DNA of 64,000 nucleotides from Pseudomonas fragi. GTDB lineage: Bacteria > Pseudomonadota > Gammaproteobacteria > Pseudomonadales > Pseudomonadaceae. Both the position numbers and the translations under genes were made by a program. The notes under the pieces are model-generated. The model did no database searches. It worked only from the letters and a program-made list of their open reading frames with translations, and had not been told where the DNA came from. Every line of letters starts with the position of its first letter. Position 1 is the first letter of the stretch. The stretch lies in contig NZ_LT629783.1 in the NCBI RefSeq assembly GCF_900105835.1, positions 3,246,501 through 3,310,500 of the forward strand, in the 5' to 3' direction. Shown one piece after another: positions 1-12,484 of this stretch.

Positions 1-216
1 ACAGGCGGGTTATGCACAGAGTTTTACCCCCACTTGTGCAACGAGCTCAGGCCCGCTTATCCACAGACCTTATGCACATACCATTTGTCGCTTTGTTCAC
101 AGCAAAAAGCCGGTTAACCCCCTATATGCAGCGCAGCTACATGTGGATAAGTGCGACCGCGGTCGCTACAATGGCGCCTGTTTTTGCCTCACCGGCTTTC
201 AACTTAGGGGATATCC
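1..216. other. oriC: oriC-side region with DnaA boxes, upstream of dnaA
   Basis: This stretch holds perfect DnaA boxes TTATCCACA at 57-65 and, on the minus strand, 142-150, and relaxed boxes TTATGCACA at 10-18 and 70-78. A near match, TTGTTCACA, lies at 93-101. In Pseudomonas the chromosomal origin lies between rpmH and dnaA, so this is the dnaA-proximal part of oriC and also the autoregulated dnaA promoter region. The window starts inside it, so the AT-rich unwinding element and rpmH are not visible. Confidence 0.85.
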
Positions 217-1725
217 GTGTCAGTGGAACTTTGGCAGCAGTGCGTGGAGCTTTTGCGCGATGAGCTGCCTGCCCAGCAATTCAACACCTGGATCCGTCCA
301 CTACAGGTCGAAGCCGAAGGCGACGAGTTGCGTGTGTATGCACCCAACCGATTCGTTCTCGACTGGGTCAACGAAAAGTACTTGAGCCGTTTGCTTGAAC
401 TGCTTAATGAGCACAGCAATGGCATGGCGCCAGCGTTGTCCTTGTTAATAGGCAGCAAACGCAGCTCGGCGCCTCGTGCTGCGCCCAATGCGCCTCTGGC
501 TGCAGCGGCCTCCCAACAGGCCCCGGCGCCGAGCGCTCCTGCGCCAACGGCTACAGCGGCGCCCGCCCCTGCTCCAAAGCAGGCCGAGGCCGCCAGTGAA
601 GAGCCTTCGCGCGCCAGCTTCGATCCGATGGCCGGCGCCAGCTCGCAGCAAGCGCCTGTGCGTGCCGAGCAGCGCACCGTCCAGGTTGAAGGTGCGCTCA
701 AGCACACCAGCTACCTGAACCGCACCTTTACCTTCGAAAACTTCGTTGAGGGCAAGTCCAACCAACTGGCTCGCGCTGCGGCGTGGCAGGTGGCAGACAA
801 CCCCAAGCACGGTTACAACCCGCTCTTCCTTTATGGCGGCGTAGGTCTGGGTAAGACTCACTTGATGCACGCGGTGGGTAACCACCTGCTGAAGAAAAAC
901 CCGAATGCCAAGGTCGTGTACCTGCATTCCGAGCGTTTTGTAGCGGATATGGTCAAAGCCCTGCAGCTCAATGCCATCAACGAGTTCAAGCGCTTCTACC
1001 GTTCGGTGGATGCCTTGCTGATCGATGACATTCAATTCTTTGCGCGCAAGGAACGGTCCCAGGAAGAGTTCTTCCACACCTTCAACGCCCTGCTTGAAGG
1101 TGGTCAGCAAGTGATTCTGACCAGTGACCGCTACCCTAAAGAGATCGAAGGCCTCGAAGAGCGTCTCAAGTCGCGTTTTGGCTGGGGCTTGACGGTTGCC
1201 GTCGAACCGCCGGAGCTTGAGACCCGCGTAGCGATCCTGATGAAGAAGGCCGATCAGGCCAAGGTCGACCTGCCCCACGATGCAGCCTTCTTTATCGCCC
1301 AGCGTATTCGCTCCAACGTGCGTGAGCTCGAAGGCGCGCTCAAGCGCGTTATTGCCCACTCGCACTTTATGGGCCGCGACATCACCATCGAGTTGATTCG
1401 CGAGTCGCTGAAGGACTTGCTGGCGCTGCAAGATAAACTCGTCTCTGTGGATAACATCCAGCGTACGGTGGCCGAGTACTACAAGATCAAGATTTCGGAC
1501 TTGCTGTCCAAGCGCCGCTCGCGCTCGGTAGCGCGACCACGCCAGGTCGCGATGGCACTGTCCAAAGAACTGACCAACCACAGCCTGCCGGAAATCGGCG
1601 ACGTGTTTGGCGGTCGTGATCACACTACGGTTTTGCACGCATGCCGCAAGATCAACGAACTCAAGGAATCCGACGCGGACATCCGTGAGGACTACAAGAA
1701 CCTGCTGCGAACTCTGACAACCTGA
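217..1725 (+). CDS. dnaA: Chromosomal replication initiator protein DnaA
   Basis: DnaA binds 9-bp boxes at oriC, forms an ATP-dependent filament and opens the duplex so that DnaB can be loaded. The 502-residue protein shows the four-domain layout: an N-terminal oligomerisation domain, a long Ala/Pro-rich linker at about residues 85-150, an AAA+ ATPase with Walker A GGVGLGKT at 207-214 and Walker B IDD around 269-271, and the C-terminal box-binding helix-turn-helix with GGRDHTT at 465-471. The start is GTG at 217, preceded by AGGGG at 206-210. The linker is on the long side, as is usual in Pseudomonas. It is followed after 38 bp by dnaN, the normal arrangement. DnaA boxes upstream suggest autoregulation. 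Confidence 0.98.
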   Translation: MSVELWQQCVELLRDELPAQQFNTWIRPLQVEAEGDELRVYAPNRFVLDWVNEKYLSRLLELLNEHSNGMAPALSLLIGSKRSSAPRAAPNAPLAAAASQQAPAPSAPAPTATAAPAPAPKQAEAASEEPSRASFDPMAGASSQQAPVRAEQRTVQVEGALKHTSYLNRTFTFENFVEGKSNQLARAAAWQVADNPKHGYNPLFLYGGVGLGKTHLMHAVGNHLLKKNPNAKVVYLHSERFVADMVKALQLNAINEFKRFYRSVDALLIDDIQFFARKERSQEEFFHTFNALLEGGQQVILTSDRYPKEIEGLEERLKSRFGWGLTVAVEPPELETRVAILMKKADQAKVDLPHDAAFFIAQRIRSNVRELEGALKRVIAHSHFMGRDITIELIRESLKDLLALQDKLVSVDNIQRTVAEYYKIKISDLLSKRRSRSVARPRQVAMALSKELTNHSLPEIGDVFGGRDHTTVLHACRKINELKESDADIREDYKNLLRTLTT

Positions 1726-1763
1726 TGACACCAGCGCAGCTTATTAAGGCAAGGGACTAGACC

Positions 1764-2867
1764 ATGCATTTCACCATTCAACGCGAAGCCCTGTTGAAAC
1801 CCCTGCAACTGGTCGCCGGCGTAGTTGAACGCCGCCAGACCTTGCCGGTATTGTCCAACGTGCTGTTGGTTGTCGAAGGCCAGCAACTGTCGCTGACCGG
1901 TACCGACCTTGAGGTCGAGCTGGTTGGTCGTGTGCAACTTGAAGAGCCGGCTGAACCAGGCGAAATCACTGTGCCTGCGCGCAAGCTGATGGATATCTGC
2001 AAAAGCCTGCCCAACGATGCCCTGATCGATATCAAACTCGATGACAACAAACTGGTAGTCAAGGCAGGCCGTAGCCGTTTTACCCTGTCGACCCTGCCAG
2101 CCAACGATTTCCCGACGGTTGAAGAAGGCCCGGGCTCGCTGACCTGCAGCCTGCAGCAAAGCAAACTGCGTCGCTTGATCGAGCGCACCAGCTTTGCGAT
2201 GGCGCAACAGGACGTTCGTTACTACCTCAATGGCATGCTGCTGGAAGTATCGGCCGGCATCATCCGCGCCGTGGCGACCGACGGTCACCGTCTGGCCATG
2301 TGCTCGATGAAAGCCGATATCGGCCAGCCCGACCGTCATCAAGTGATCGTACCGCGCAAGGGCATCCTTGAGCTGGCGCGCCTGCTGACCGAGCCGGACG
2401 GCGAAGTGAGCATCGTATTGGGCGCACACCATATCCGTGCCACCACCGGTGAGTTCACCTTTACCTCCAAGCTGGTAGACGGCAAGTTCCCGGACTACGA
2501 GCGCGTGCTGCCTAAAGGCGGTGACAAGGTGGTGATCGGTGACCGTCAGGCACTGCGTGAAGCATTCAGCCGTACCGCGATCCTGTCCAACGAGAAGTAC
2601 CGTGGTATTCGCCTGCAACTGGCCAATGGCCAGCTTAAAATCCAGGCCAACAACCCGGAGCAGGAAGAAGCTGAAGAAGAAGTGGGCGTCGACTACAACG
2701 GCGGCTCGCTGGAAATCGGCTTCAACGTGAGCTACCTGCTGGACGTGCTGGGCGTCATGACCACTGAACAAGTGCGTCTGATCCTGTCGGACTCCAACAG
2801 CAGCGCCCTGGTCCAGGAGTCGGATAACGACGACTCGGCTTACGTTGTCATGCCGATGCGCCTGTAA
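1764..2867 (+). CDS. dnaN: DNA polymerase III beta sliding clamp
   Basis: The beta clamp is a ring-shaped homodimer that tethers DNA polymerase III and other polymerases, MutS/MutL and Hda to DNA. The 367-residue product has the normal family length of three repeated clamp folds, begins MHFTIQREALLKPLQ and ends in the conserved VMPMRL tail that closes the hydrophobic partner-binding pocket. It lies 38 bp after dnaA and 21 bp before recF, on the same strand, so it is probably cotranscribed. A relaxed DnaA box, TTATGCACA, lies at 2869-2877 right after its stop codon. Confidence 0.98.
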   Translation: MHFTIQREALLKPLQLVAGVVERRQTLPVLSNVLLVVEGQQLSLTGTDLEVELVGRVQLEEPAEPGEITVPARKLMDICKSLPNDALIDIKLDDNKLVVKAGRSRFTLSTLPANDFPTVEEGPGSLTCSLQQSKLRRLIERTSFAMAQQDVRYYLNGMLLEVSAGIIRAVATDGHRLAMCSMKADIGQPDRHQVIVPRKGILELARLLTEPDGEVSIVLGAHHIRATTGEFTFTSKLVDGKFPDYERVLPKGGDKVVIGDRQALREAFSRTAILSNEKYRGIRLQLANGQLKIQANNPEQEEAEEEVGVDYNGGSLEIGFNVSYLLDVLGVMTTEQVRLILSDSNSSALVQESDNDDSAYVVMPMRL

Positions 2868-2888
2868 CTTATGCACAGCCCACGCTAG

Positions 2889-6415
<3,527 letters not shown>

Positions 6416-6438
6416 TCCAGGCTTGACCCGCAGTACCC

Positions 6439-6470
6439 AAAAAGGCCAACGCATAGCGTTGGCCTTTTTT
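6439..6470. terminator. Bidirectional intrinsic terminator after gyrB
   Basis: A perfect 14-bp stem, AAAAAGGCCAACGC at 6439-6452 and its complement at 6456-6469, encloses a 3-nt loop ATA and is flanked by A and T runs. It can end gyrB on the plus strand and the LysR gene on the minus strand. Confidence 0.93.
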
Positions 6471-6486
6471 AATGGCTAAAAAATGA

Positions 6487-7374
6487 CTACGGCGCCAGCA
6501 GCACCGCCCTCTCCTCGCGACACAACTCCAGTAAATAATCCCACACCACTCTCAACCTTACCGATTTGTGCAGTTCGCGGCGGGTGCTGATCCAGTAGCT
6601 GCGTTGCACAGATTCATCAGGTAATACGCGCACCAGGTCGGGGTCGTCAGCGGCCATATAGTTGGGCAGCACGGCAATACCGAGCCCTGCTCGCGCGGCT
6701 TGTTGCTGGGCAATCACGCTGGTGCTGCGAAAGGTCACGGTCGGGGTGCGGCAGAAGGTGTTGAGAAACAGCAGTTCCTGACTGAATAACAGGTCGTCGA
6801 CGTAGCCGATCCAGTAGTGGTTTGCCAGATCGTCGCGGCTGGTCAGAGGCGGTGCCTTGTCCAGATATAGACGGCTGGCGTAGAGCGCCAGTCGGTAGTC
6901 GGTGAGCTTGCGAGTTATCAACAGGTCGGCGTTGGGGCGGTCCAGGTGGATGCTGATTTCTGCCTCGCGATTGAGGATGCTGACAAAGCGCGGTACCGCG
7001 ACCAGTTCCACTTCCAGCCCTGGATAACGTTCAAACAAGCCCCGCAACCGAGGGGCGATAAACATGATGCCAATACCCTCGGTGACACCCAGGCGGATCT
7101 TGCCCAAGGGGGTGAGGGACTGGTTGATTTCTTCCTGGGCCAGCAATGCGACGTTTTCCATCGCTTCGGCGTGTTTGAGCAAGGCTTGCCCGGCGGGGGT
7201 CAGTTCGTAGCCCTGGGCATGCTGTACAAACAACGCTGCTCCCAGGTGCTGCTCGATGCTCTCGATATGCCGCGCCACGGTGCTGTGGGTGGTGTTCAGG
7301 CGCTTGGCGGCGGTCAGCAAGCGGCCGCTGCGCTGCAGCTCCAGGAAGTACCGCATGTCATTCCAGTCGAACAT
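6487..7374 (-). CDS. LysR-family transcriptional regulator
   Basis: A 295-residue LysR-type regulator with the N-terminal winged helix-turn-helix at about 1-60 (MRYFLELQRSGRLLTAAKRL, then TTHSTVARHIESIEQ) and a periplasmic-binding-like effector domain after it. The frame is open 22 codons further upstream, but the family start is MFDWNDMRYF, giving ATG at 7374. It is divergently arranged from the GMC oxidoreductase gene, with 151 bp between the starts, the usual setting for a LysR regulator controlling its neighbour. The natural ligand cannot be told from sequence; regulation of 7526-10900 is inference. Confidence 0.88.
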   Translation of the reverse strand: MFDWNDMRYFLELQRSGRLLTAAKRLNTTHSTVARHIESIEQHLGAALFVQHAQGYELTPAGQALLKHAEAMENVALLAQEEINQSLTPLGKIRLGVTEGIGIMFIAPRLRGLFERYPGLEVELVAVPRFVSILNREAEISIHLDRPNADLLITRKLTDYRLALYASRLYLDKAPPLTSRDDLANHYWIGYVDDLLFSQELLFLNTFCRTPTVTFRSTSVIAQQQAARAGLGIAVLPNYMAADDPDLVRVLPDESVQRSYWISTRRELHKSVRLRVVWDYLLELCREERAVLLAP

Positions 7375-7525
7375 GATCAACTCCCCGAGTGCTACATCAG
7401 ACGTGGCTTTCGGCTGGCTGTGCAAAAACGCACATGGCATGGGTGAAATCTCGCGTTTGCAACACGAAAATAATCAATAGGATGGTGTAGGACAAGAACA
7501 ATAAATAAAAGGCGCGAGGTGTTAA

Positions 7526-9187
7526 ATGCCATCAGCCGATCAGGTGTATGACTATATTGTGGTGGGCGCCGGGCCGGCAGGCTCCGTGCTGGCGAATCGG
7601 CTGTCTGCCGATCCACGTCACAACGTATTGCTGCTCGAAGCGGGCGGGCAAGATAACTACCCGTGGATCCATATTCCGGTGGGCTACCTGTATTGCATTG
7701 GTAACCCGCGCACCGACTGGTGCTTCAAGACCGAGGCCCAGGCAGGCTTGCAAGGTCGCAGCCTGAGCTATCCGCGGGGTAAGGTGCTGGGTGGCTGTTC
7801 TTCTATCAACGGCATGATCTACATGCGCGGCCAGGCAGGTGATTACGACCGTTGGGCCGAGCTGGGCAATCCGGGCTGGGCCTGGAATGACGTGCTGCCA
7901 CTGTTCAAGCGCAGTGAAAAGCACTTTGCCGGCAACTCTGAACTGCATGGCAGCGAGGGTGAGTGGCGGGTCGAGCAACAGCGCTACTCATGGCCGATTC
8001 TGGACGCATTTCGTGACGCCGCCGCGCAAAGCGGGATTGCCACCGTCGATGATTTCAACGGTGGCGACAATCAGGGCTGTGGATACTTTCAAGTCAACCA
8101 GCGTGCCGGTGTGCGCTGGAATGCTTCCAAGGCTTTTCTGCGGCCGATACTCAAGCGCCCCAACCTGACTGTTCTGACCGATGTGCAGGTCGACAAGGTG
8201 CTGCTTGAAAACGGCCGGGCCACCCAGGTCAGTGCGCGTTGGCAAGGTGCACAGCATACCTTCACGTCGGGTCGCGAGATTATCCTGTGCGCTGGCGCCA
8301 TCGGCTCGCCAGGGATCCTGCAGCGCTCGGGTATTGGCCCACGGCCCCTGCTGGAAAGCCTGGGGATAACTGTGCAACACGAATTGCCCGGCGTAGGCGG
8401 TAACCTGCAGGACCATTTGCAACTGCGGCTGATCTTCAAGCTGACCAAGGCCCGCACCCTCAATCAGGTTGCCAATAGTCTGTGGGGCAAAGTCGGCATG
8501 GGCCTGCGATATGCCTATGACCGCAGTGGTCCATTGGCAATGGCGCCAAGCCAACTGGGTGCGTTCGTCAAATCCGATCCTGAGCAGCCCTCTGCCAACT
8601 TGCAGTACCACGTCCAGCCGCTGTCCCTTGAGCGTTTTGGTGAGCCGCTGCACACCTTCCCCGCCTTTACCGCATCGGTTTGCAACCTGCGGCCAAAAAG
8701 CCGGGGGCGCGTGGATATCCGCTCGGCCAACCCGGATGACGCGCCGCTGATCGACCCCAATTACCTGAGCCACCCTGATGACCTGACAGTCGCAGCCGAT
8801 GCCATCCGCCTGACCCGGCGCATCGTGGCCAGCGCAGCCTTGCAGGCCTTTACGCCCGAGGAATACCTGCCAGGCAAGGACCTGCAAACCGAGCAAGAGC
8901 TTTACGACGCCGCCGCCCGTATTGGTACGACGATCTTTCACCCCGTGGGCACTTGTCGCATGGGGCATGACGCCGAAGCTGTGGTCGATGCGCAATTGCG
9001 TGTCCACGGCGTACCGGGTTTGCGGGTGGCGGACGCATCGATCATGCCGAGCATCGTGTCGGGCAATACCTGTTCGCCGACCCTGATGATTGGCGAAAAA
9101 GCCGCGCAGTTGATTCTGCAGTCAGCGCTTGAGACCGCGCAGCACACTGCAGGGGTTAACCGCACGGCAGCAATACCGGTCGTCTGA
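7526..9187 (+). CDS. GMC-family FAD oxidoreductase (choline/alcohol dehydrogenase-like)
   Basis: A 553-residue flavoprotein of the glucose-methanol-choline family, which oxidises alcohol groups to aldehydes. The N-terminus carries the FAD-binding dinucleotide fold G-A-G-P-A-G at 14-19, followed by the GMC signatures PRGKVLGGCSSINGMIYMRG and GAIGSPGILQRSGIG. The C-terminal part has the catalytic His region (FHPVGTCRMG) and the closing SGNTCSPTLMIGEKAA. GAGG lies about 8 bases ahead of ATG 7526. It resembles BetA-type enzymes, but the absence of betB or betI next to it and the presence of an MFS transporter argue for an alcohol dehydrogenase of other specificity. It is probably cotranscribed with the transporter 90 bp downstream. 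Confidence 0.88.
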   Translation: MPSADQVYDYIVVGAGPAGSVLANRLSADPRHNVLLLEAGGQDNYPWIHIPVGYLYCIGNPRTDWCFKTEAQAGLQGRSLSYPRGKVLGGCSSINGMIYMRGQAGDYDRWAELGNPGWAWNDVLPLFKRSEKHFAGNSELHGSEGEWRVEQQRYSWPILDAFRDAAAQSGIATVDDFNGGDNQGCGYFQVNQRAGVRWNASKAFLRPILKRPNLTVLTDVQVDKVLLENGRATQVSARWQGAQHTFTSGREIILCAGAIGSPGILQRSGIGPRPLLESLGITVQHELPGVGGNLQDHLQLRLIFKLTKARTLNQVANSLWGKVGMGLRYAYDRSGPLAMAPSQLGAFVKSDPEQPSANLQYHVQPLSLERFGEPLHTFPAFTASVCNLRPKSRGRVDIRSANPDDAPLIDPNYLSHPDDLTVAADAIRLTRRIVASAALQAFTPEEYLPGKDLQTEQELYDAAARIGTTIFHPVGTCRMGHDAEAVVDAQLRVHGVPGLRVADASIMPSIVSGNTCSPTLMIGEKAAQLILQSALETAQHTAGVNRTAAIPVV

Positions 9188-9277
9188 GGGCGATCGTGGT
9201 CTCGGACGCAGTCACCCGAGACCGGCAGTGGACAACAACAATAATCACTGTGGCCCACAGGGCCGAGGACTTTGCAC

Positions 9278-10900
9278 ATGTCAGACGCAATTGCACACCA
9301 GGCGGCTACCGCCAAGGGAAGCACCGGGCGCGAAGAGCGCAAGATCATTTTTGCGTCATCCCTCGGGACAGTTTTCGAGTGGTATGACTTTTTCTTGTAT
9401 GGCGCTTTGGCCACCGTGCTCAGCAAGCAGTTCTTTGCTGGGGTCAACGACACCACGGCGTTTATTTTTGCCTTGATGGCCTTTGCCGCCGGCTTTTTGG
9501 TCAGACCGTTCGGGGCACTGGTATTCGGCCGATTGGGTGACATGATCGGGCGCAAATACACCTTCCTCATGACCATCATTCTGATGGGTTTATCGACCTT
9601 TGCTGTCGGCCTGCTGCCGACCTATGCCAGCATCGGCATCGCGGCCCCGATCATGCTCGTGGTATTGCGCATGCTCCAGGGGCTGGCGCTGGGCGGTGAA
9701 TATGGTGGCGCGGCCACTTATGTTGCGGAACACGCCGCTCCCGGCAAACGCGGTTTCAACACCAGTTGGATTCAGTCCACCGCCACCCTGGGCTTGTTGT
9801 TGTCGCTGCTGGTGGTTCTGAGTTGCCGCTACCTGACCGGCGACCAGTTTGAAGTCTGGGGCTGGCGCCTGCCGTTCCTGTTGTCCATCGTGCTGCTAGG
9901 CATCTCGACCTGGATCCGCATGAGCATGCACGAGTCGCCTGCTTTCGTAAAAATGAAGGCCGAGGGCAAAACCAGCAAGTCGCCGATCCGCGAATCGTTC
10001 GGTAAATGGGAAAACCTCAAGATCGTGCTGATTGCCCTGTTCGGTATCAACGCCGGACAAGCGGTGACCTTCTATACCGCGCAGTTCTATGTGCTATTTT
10101 TCCTGACGCAGATGCTCAAGATGGACCCGGCCCAAGCCAACCTGTTACTGATCATCAGCGTGGTGATTGGTGCGCCGTTCTTTATTTTCTTCGGCTGGCT
10201 GTCTGACCGTGTGGGGCGCAAGCCGATCCTGATGCTGGGCCTGTTGCTGGCCACGGTGCTGTACTTCCCGCTGTTCAAAGCATTGAGTCATTACGCCAAC
10301 CCGCAAATCGATACCGCCAGCCGCCAGTCACCGATTGTGGTGATGGCCGATCCGGCCACCTGCACCTTCCAGTTTGACCCGGTGGGCAAGGCGCGCTTTG
10401 ACAGCCCGTGTGACAAGGTCAAAACCTTCCTGGTTAAACAGGGCTTGCCCTACACCTCGCAAGCGGCTGCACCCGGCACAGAAGTACAGGTATCGGTGGG
10501 TGAGCAGAAAATCAGCGGTTTTGACGAAGCGGCCATGCGCGCTGCAGTGACCGAAGCAGGCTACCCGGCCAAGGCAGACTCGAGTTCGGTGAACCAGCCG
10601 ATGGTGGTGCTGATGATGGTACTGCTGACCCTGATTGCCACCATGACCTATGGCCCATTGGCTGCCGTGATGGTCGAGCTGTTCCCGACCCGTATCCGCT
10701 ACACCTCGATGTCCCTGCCCTACCATATCGGCAACGGCTGGTTCGGTGGTTTCCTGCCCACCGTGTCGTTTGCGCTGGTGGTGTACACCGGGGATATCTT
10801 CTATGGCCTGTGGTACCCGGTGGTGATTACCGGGGTCAGCCTGGTGGTGGGTATGCTGTGCCTCAAGGAAACCAGGAACGTGGATATCGACAAAGTCTAA
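9278..10900 (+). CDS. MFS transporter of the metabolite:H+ symporter type, with an inserted soluble loop
   Basis: A 540-residue inner-membrane transporter of the major facilitator superfamily. The N-terminal half shows the MHS pattern GTVFEWYDFFLYG, RPFGALVFGRLGDMIGRKYTF and RMLQGLALGGEYGGA; WLSDRVGRKPIL marks the second half. An unusually long hydrophilic insert of roughly 100 residues, with two cysteines (at ADPATCTF and DSPCDKV), lies between hydrophobic segments at about residues 345-440. An in-frame TTG at 9272 is possible, but ATG at 9278 is preferred. It follows the GMC oxidoreductase gene and ends at a strong terminator. Uptake of the oxidoreductase substrate, or of its acid product, is a reasonable inference; the compound is unknown. 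Confidence 0.85.
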   Translation: MSDAIAHQAATAKGSTGREERKIIFASSLGTVFEWYDFFLYGALATVLSKQFFAGVNDTTAFIFALMAFAAGFLVRPFGALVFGRLGDMIGRKYTFLMTIILMGLSTFAVGLLPTYASIGIAAPIMLVVLRMLQGLALGGEYGGAATYVAEHAAPGKRGFNTSWIQSTATLGLLLSLLVVLSCRYLTGDQFEVWGWRLPFLLSIVLLGISTWIRMSMHESPAFVKMKAEGKTSKSPIRESFGKWENLKIVLIALFGINAGQAVTFYTAQFYVLFFLTQMLKMDPAQANLLLIISVVIGAPFFIFFGWLSDRVGRKPILMLGLLLATVLYFPLFKALSHYANPQIDTASRQSPIVVMADPATCTFQFDPVGKARFDSPCDKVKTFLVKQGLPYTSQAAAPGTEVQVSVGEQKISGFDEAAMRAAVTEAGYPAKADSSSVNQPMVVLMMVLLTLIATMTYGPLAAVMVELFPTRIRYTSMSLPYHIGNGWFGGFLPTVSFALVVYTGDIFYGLWYPVVITGVSLVVGMLCLKETRNVDIDKV

Positions 10901-10927
10901 ACAGCACGCCCCACAGCTTTGTATAAG

Positions 10928-10967
10928 ACACAAAAAAACCGGCTGATATAAGCCGGTTTTTTTGTGT
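10928..10967. terminator. Strong bidirectional intrinsic terminator
   Basis: A perfect 17-bp inverted repeat, ACACAAAAAAACCGGCT and its complement, with a 6-nt loop GATATA. The A and T tracts on each side let it stop transcription from both the MFS gene and the plsC-like gene. Confidence 0.93.
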
Positions 10968-11078
10968 GCTTAGAAAAACTTATGCACGTTTTTCGGTGAA
11001 AAGTAACAGTCTGAAATAAGCATGCAAATCATAAGCTTACGTCTGTTTTTCAGCAAAAAACAAAAACTTGTGCACAAG

Positions 11079-11087
11079 TTATCCACA
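11079..11087 (+). other. DnaA box outside oriC
   Basis: A perfect TTATCCACA lies in the intergenic region downstream of the plsC-like gene, next to the palindrome ACTTGTGCACAAGT (11066-11079). A relaxed box, TTATGCACG, lies at 10980-10988. No gene is visible between 10968 and 11092. Confidence 0.6.
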
Positions 11088-11092
11088 TTTTC

Positions 11093-11863
11093 TTAGCTGC
11101 CAATCGTTTCAGCAGGTTCAGTCACTGGAGGCAGCGAACCCATGTCACGTTGAGCCTGTTCGTTCCAGGCCTGTACCCGGTCATTCAGCTCGGCAATAGC
11201 CCGTGGGCCTGTACCGTTGGCGTACATCGGTTCGCCAATCACCAGCTCGATGGTGCCGGGCTTTTTGGCCCAGCCGGTCTTTGGCCAGAACTTGCCCGCG
11301 TTGTGGGCAATCGGTAGTACCGGCAGCTCGGCGTTGACTGCCAGAGCCGTGCCACCACGGGAGAATTTACCGACCTGGCCAAAGGGCACGCGGGTGCCTT
11401 CCGGGAAGATCAGCACCCAGATGTTGTCCTTGAGCAGCTCATCACCCTTTTTGGCAATGTGCTTGAGCGCCGCCTTCGGGTTATCGCGGTCGATGGCAAT
11501 CGGACGCAGCATCGCCATCGCCCAGCCAAAGAAAGGCACATACAGCAGCTCACGCTTGAGCACCTGGCTCAACGGTTGAAAGTAGGCCGAGAGAAAAAAT
11601 GTCTCCCAGGTACTTTGGTGGTTGGCCAGAATCACGCAGGGTTGTTGCGGGATGTTTTCCGCGCCCGTAACCCGCACATCAATGTTCAGGAACACCCGTG
11701 TCAGCCACAGTGCGCAGCGGCACCAGTAAACGTTGATAAACCGGTAGCGCGCACGGAACGGCAAAAATGGAGCGACAAAAAAGCTCAGCGAGCACCACAG
11801 CAGAGAGCTGGTGCCCAGCAGCAGGTAAAAGAAGAAGGTTCTGATGGCCTGCAGTATCGACAT
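11093..11863 (-). CDS. 1-acyl-sn-glycerol-3-phosphate acyltransferase (PlsC family)
   Basis: This enzyme transfers an acyl chain to lysophosphatidic acid to make phosphatidic acid at the inner membrane. The 256-residue protein starts with a hydrophobic segment (about 5-35) and has the acyltransferase motif NHQSTWE, an H-x4-E variant of the usual H-x4-D, the downstream IAIDRDN block, and FPEGTRVPFG for glycerol-phosphate binding. It corresponds in position to the lptA-named acyltransferase gene PA0005 of P. aeruginosa, just ahead of gmhB in chromosomal order though transcribed downstream of it here. The gap to gmhB is 77 bp, so a gmhB-plsC transcript is likely. Confidence 0.9.
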   Translation of the reverse strand: MSILQAIRTFFFYLLLGTSSLLWCSLSFFVAPFLPFRARYRFINVYWCRCALWLTRVFLNIDVRVTGAENIPQQPCVILANHQSTWETFFLSAYFQPLSQVLKRELLYVPFFGWAMAMLRPIAIDRDNPKAALKHIAKKGDELLKDNIWVLIFPEGTRVPFGQVGKFSRGGTALAVNAELPVLPIAHNAGKFWPKTGWAKKPGTIELVIGEPMYANGTGPRAIAELNDRVQAWNEQAQRDMGSLPPVTEPAETIGS

Positions 11864-11940
11864 AGCGACTTTTACCGTTGCGGATAAAGCATCACCTGAC
11901 AGGCCTGCGCACAGGGGGCAGGCTGGTGTTCGAAGATGCT

Positions 11941-12480
11941 CTATTTGTGGATAAGTTCTGCGGCAACTGCCGCCAGATCGTCAAATATTAGGGTATTAAC
12001 CGGCAATGACTTGGCCAATGTTTGTAGGCCCTTTCCGGTTTTTACCAAAACTGGCTGAGAATCGACGGCTTGTGCAGCCTGCAAGTCACCCAAACTGTCA
12101 CCTACGAACCAACATTGGGCCAAATCAGCGCCGTAATGCTTGGCAATCGTTTGCAACATGCCCGGTTTGGGCTTGCGGCACGCGCACCCCTCGTCGGGCC
12201 CGTGTGGGCAATAGACAATCAATCCGACCTCACCACCCTGCTCCGCCACCAGCGCCCGTAAACGGGCGTGCATGGCGTCCAGGGTGGCGACATCATAGTA
12301 GCCGCGGGCAATGCCGGACTGGTTGGTCGCGATGGCGACCGTCCAGCCGGCCTTGCTCAACTGCGCAATGGCCTCAATCGCGCCGGGCAGTGGAATCCAC
12401 TCCTCGACTGACTTGATGTAAGCGTCGGAGTCAAAATTGATCACCCCGTCCCGATCGAGAATCAGCAGTTTCAACGGCAA
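11941..12480 (-). CDS. gmhB: D-glycero-beta-D-manno-heptose 1,7-bisphosphate 7-phosphatase
   Basis: GmhB removes the 7-phosphate during ADP-heptose synthesis for the lipopolysaccharide inner core. It is a HAD-superfamily phosphatase of 179 residues, with the nucleophile motif DRDGVIN (D9, D11), the second motif TNQSGIARG, the zinc-binding loop CPHGPDEGCACRKP and the last motif VGDSLGDLQAA. It lies 4 bp after the glyS stop on the same strand, so it belongs to the glyQ-glyS-gmhB transcription unit. A perfect DnaA box overlaps the end of the gene on the minus strand at 11946-11954. Confidence 0.93.
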   Translation of the reverse strand: MPLKLLILDRDGVINFDSDAYIKSVEEWIPLPGAIEAIAQLSKAGWTVAIATNQSGIARGYYDVATLDAMHARLRALVAEQGGEVGLIVYCPHGPDEGCACRKPKPGMLQTIAKHYGADLAQCWFVGDSLGDLQAAQAVDSQPVLVKTGKGLQTLAKSLPVNTLIFDDLAAVAAELIHK

Positions 12481-12484
12481 CCCC

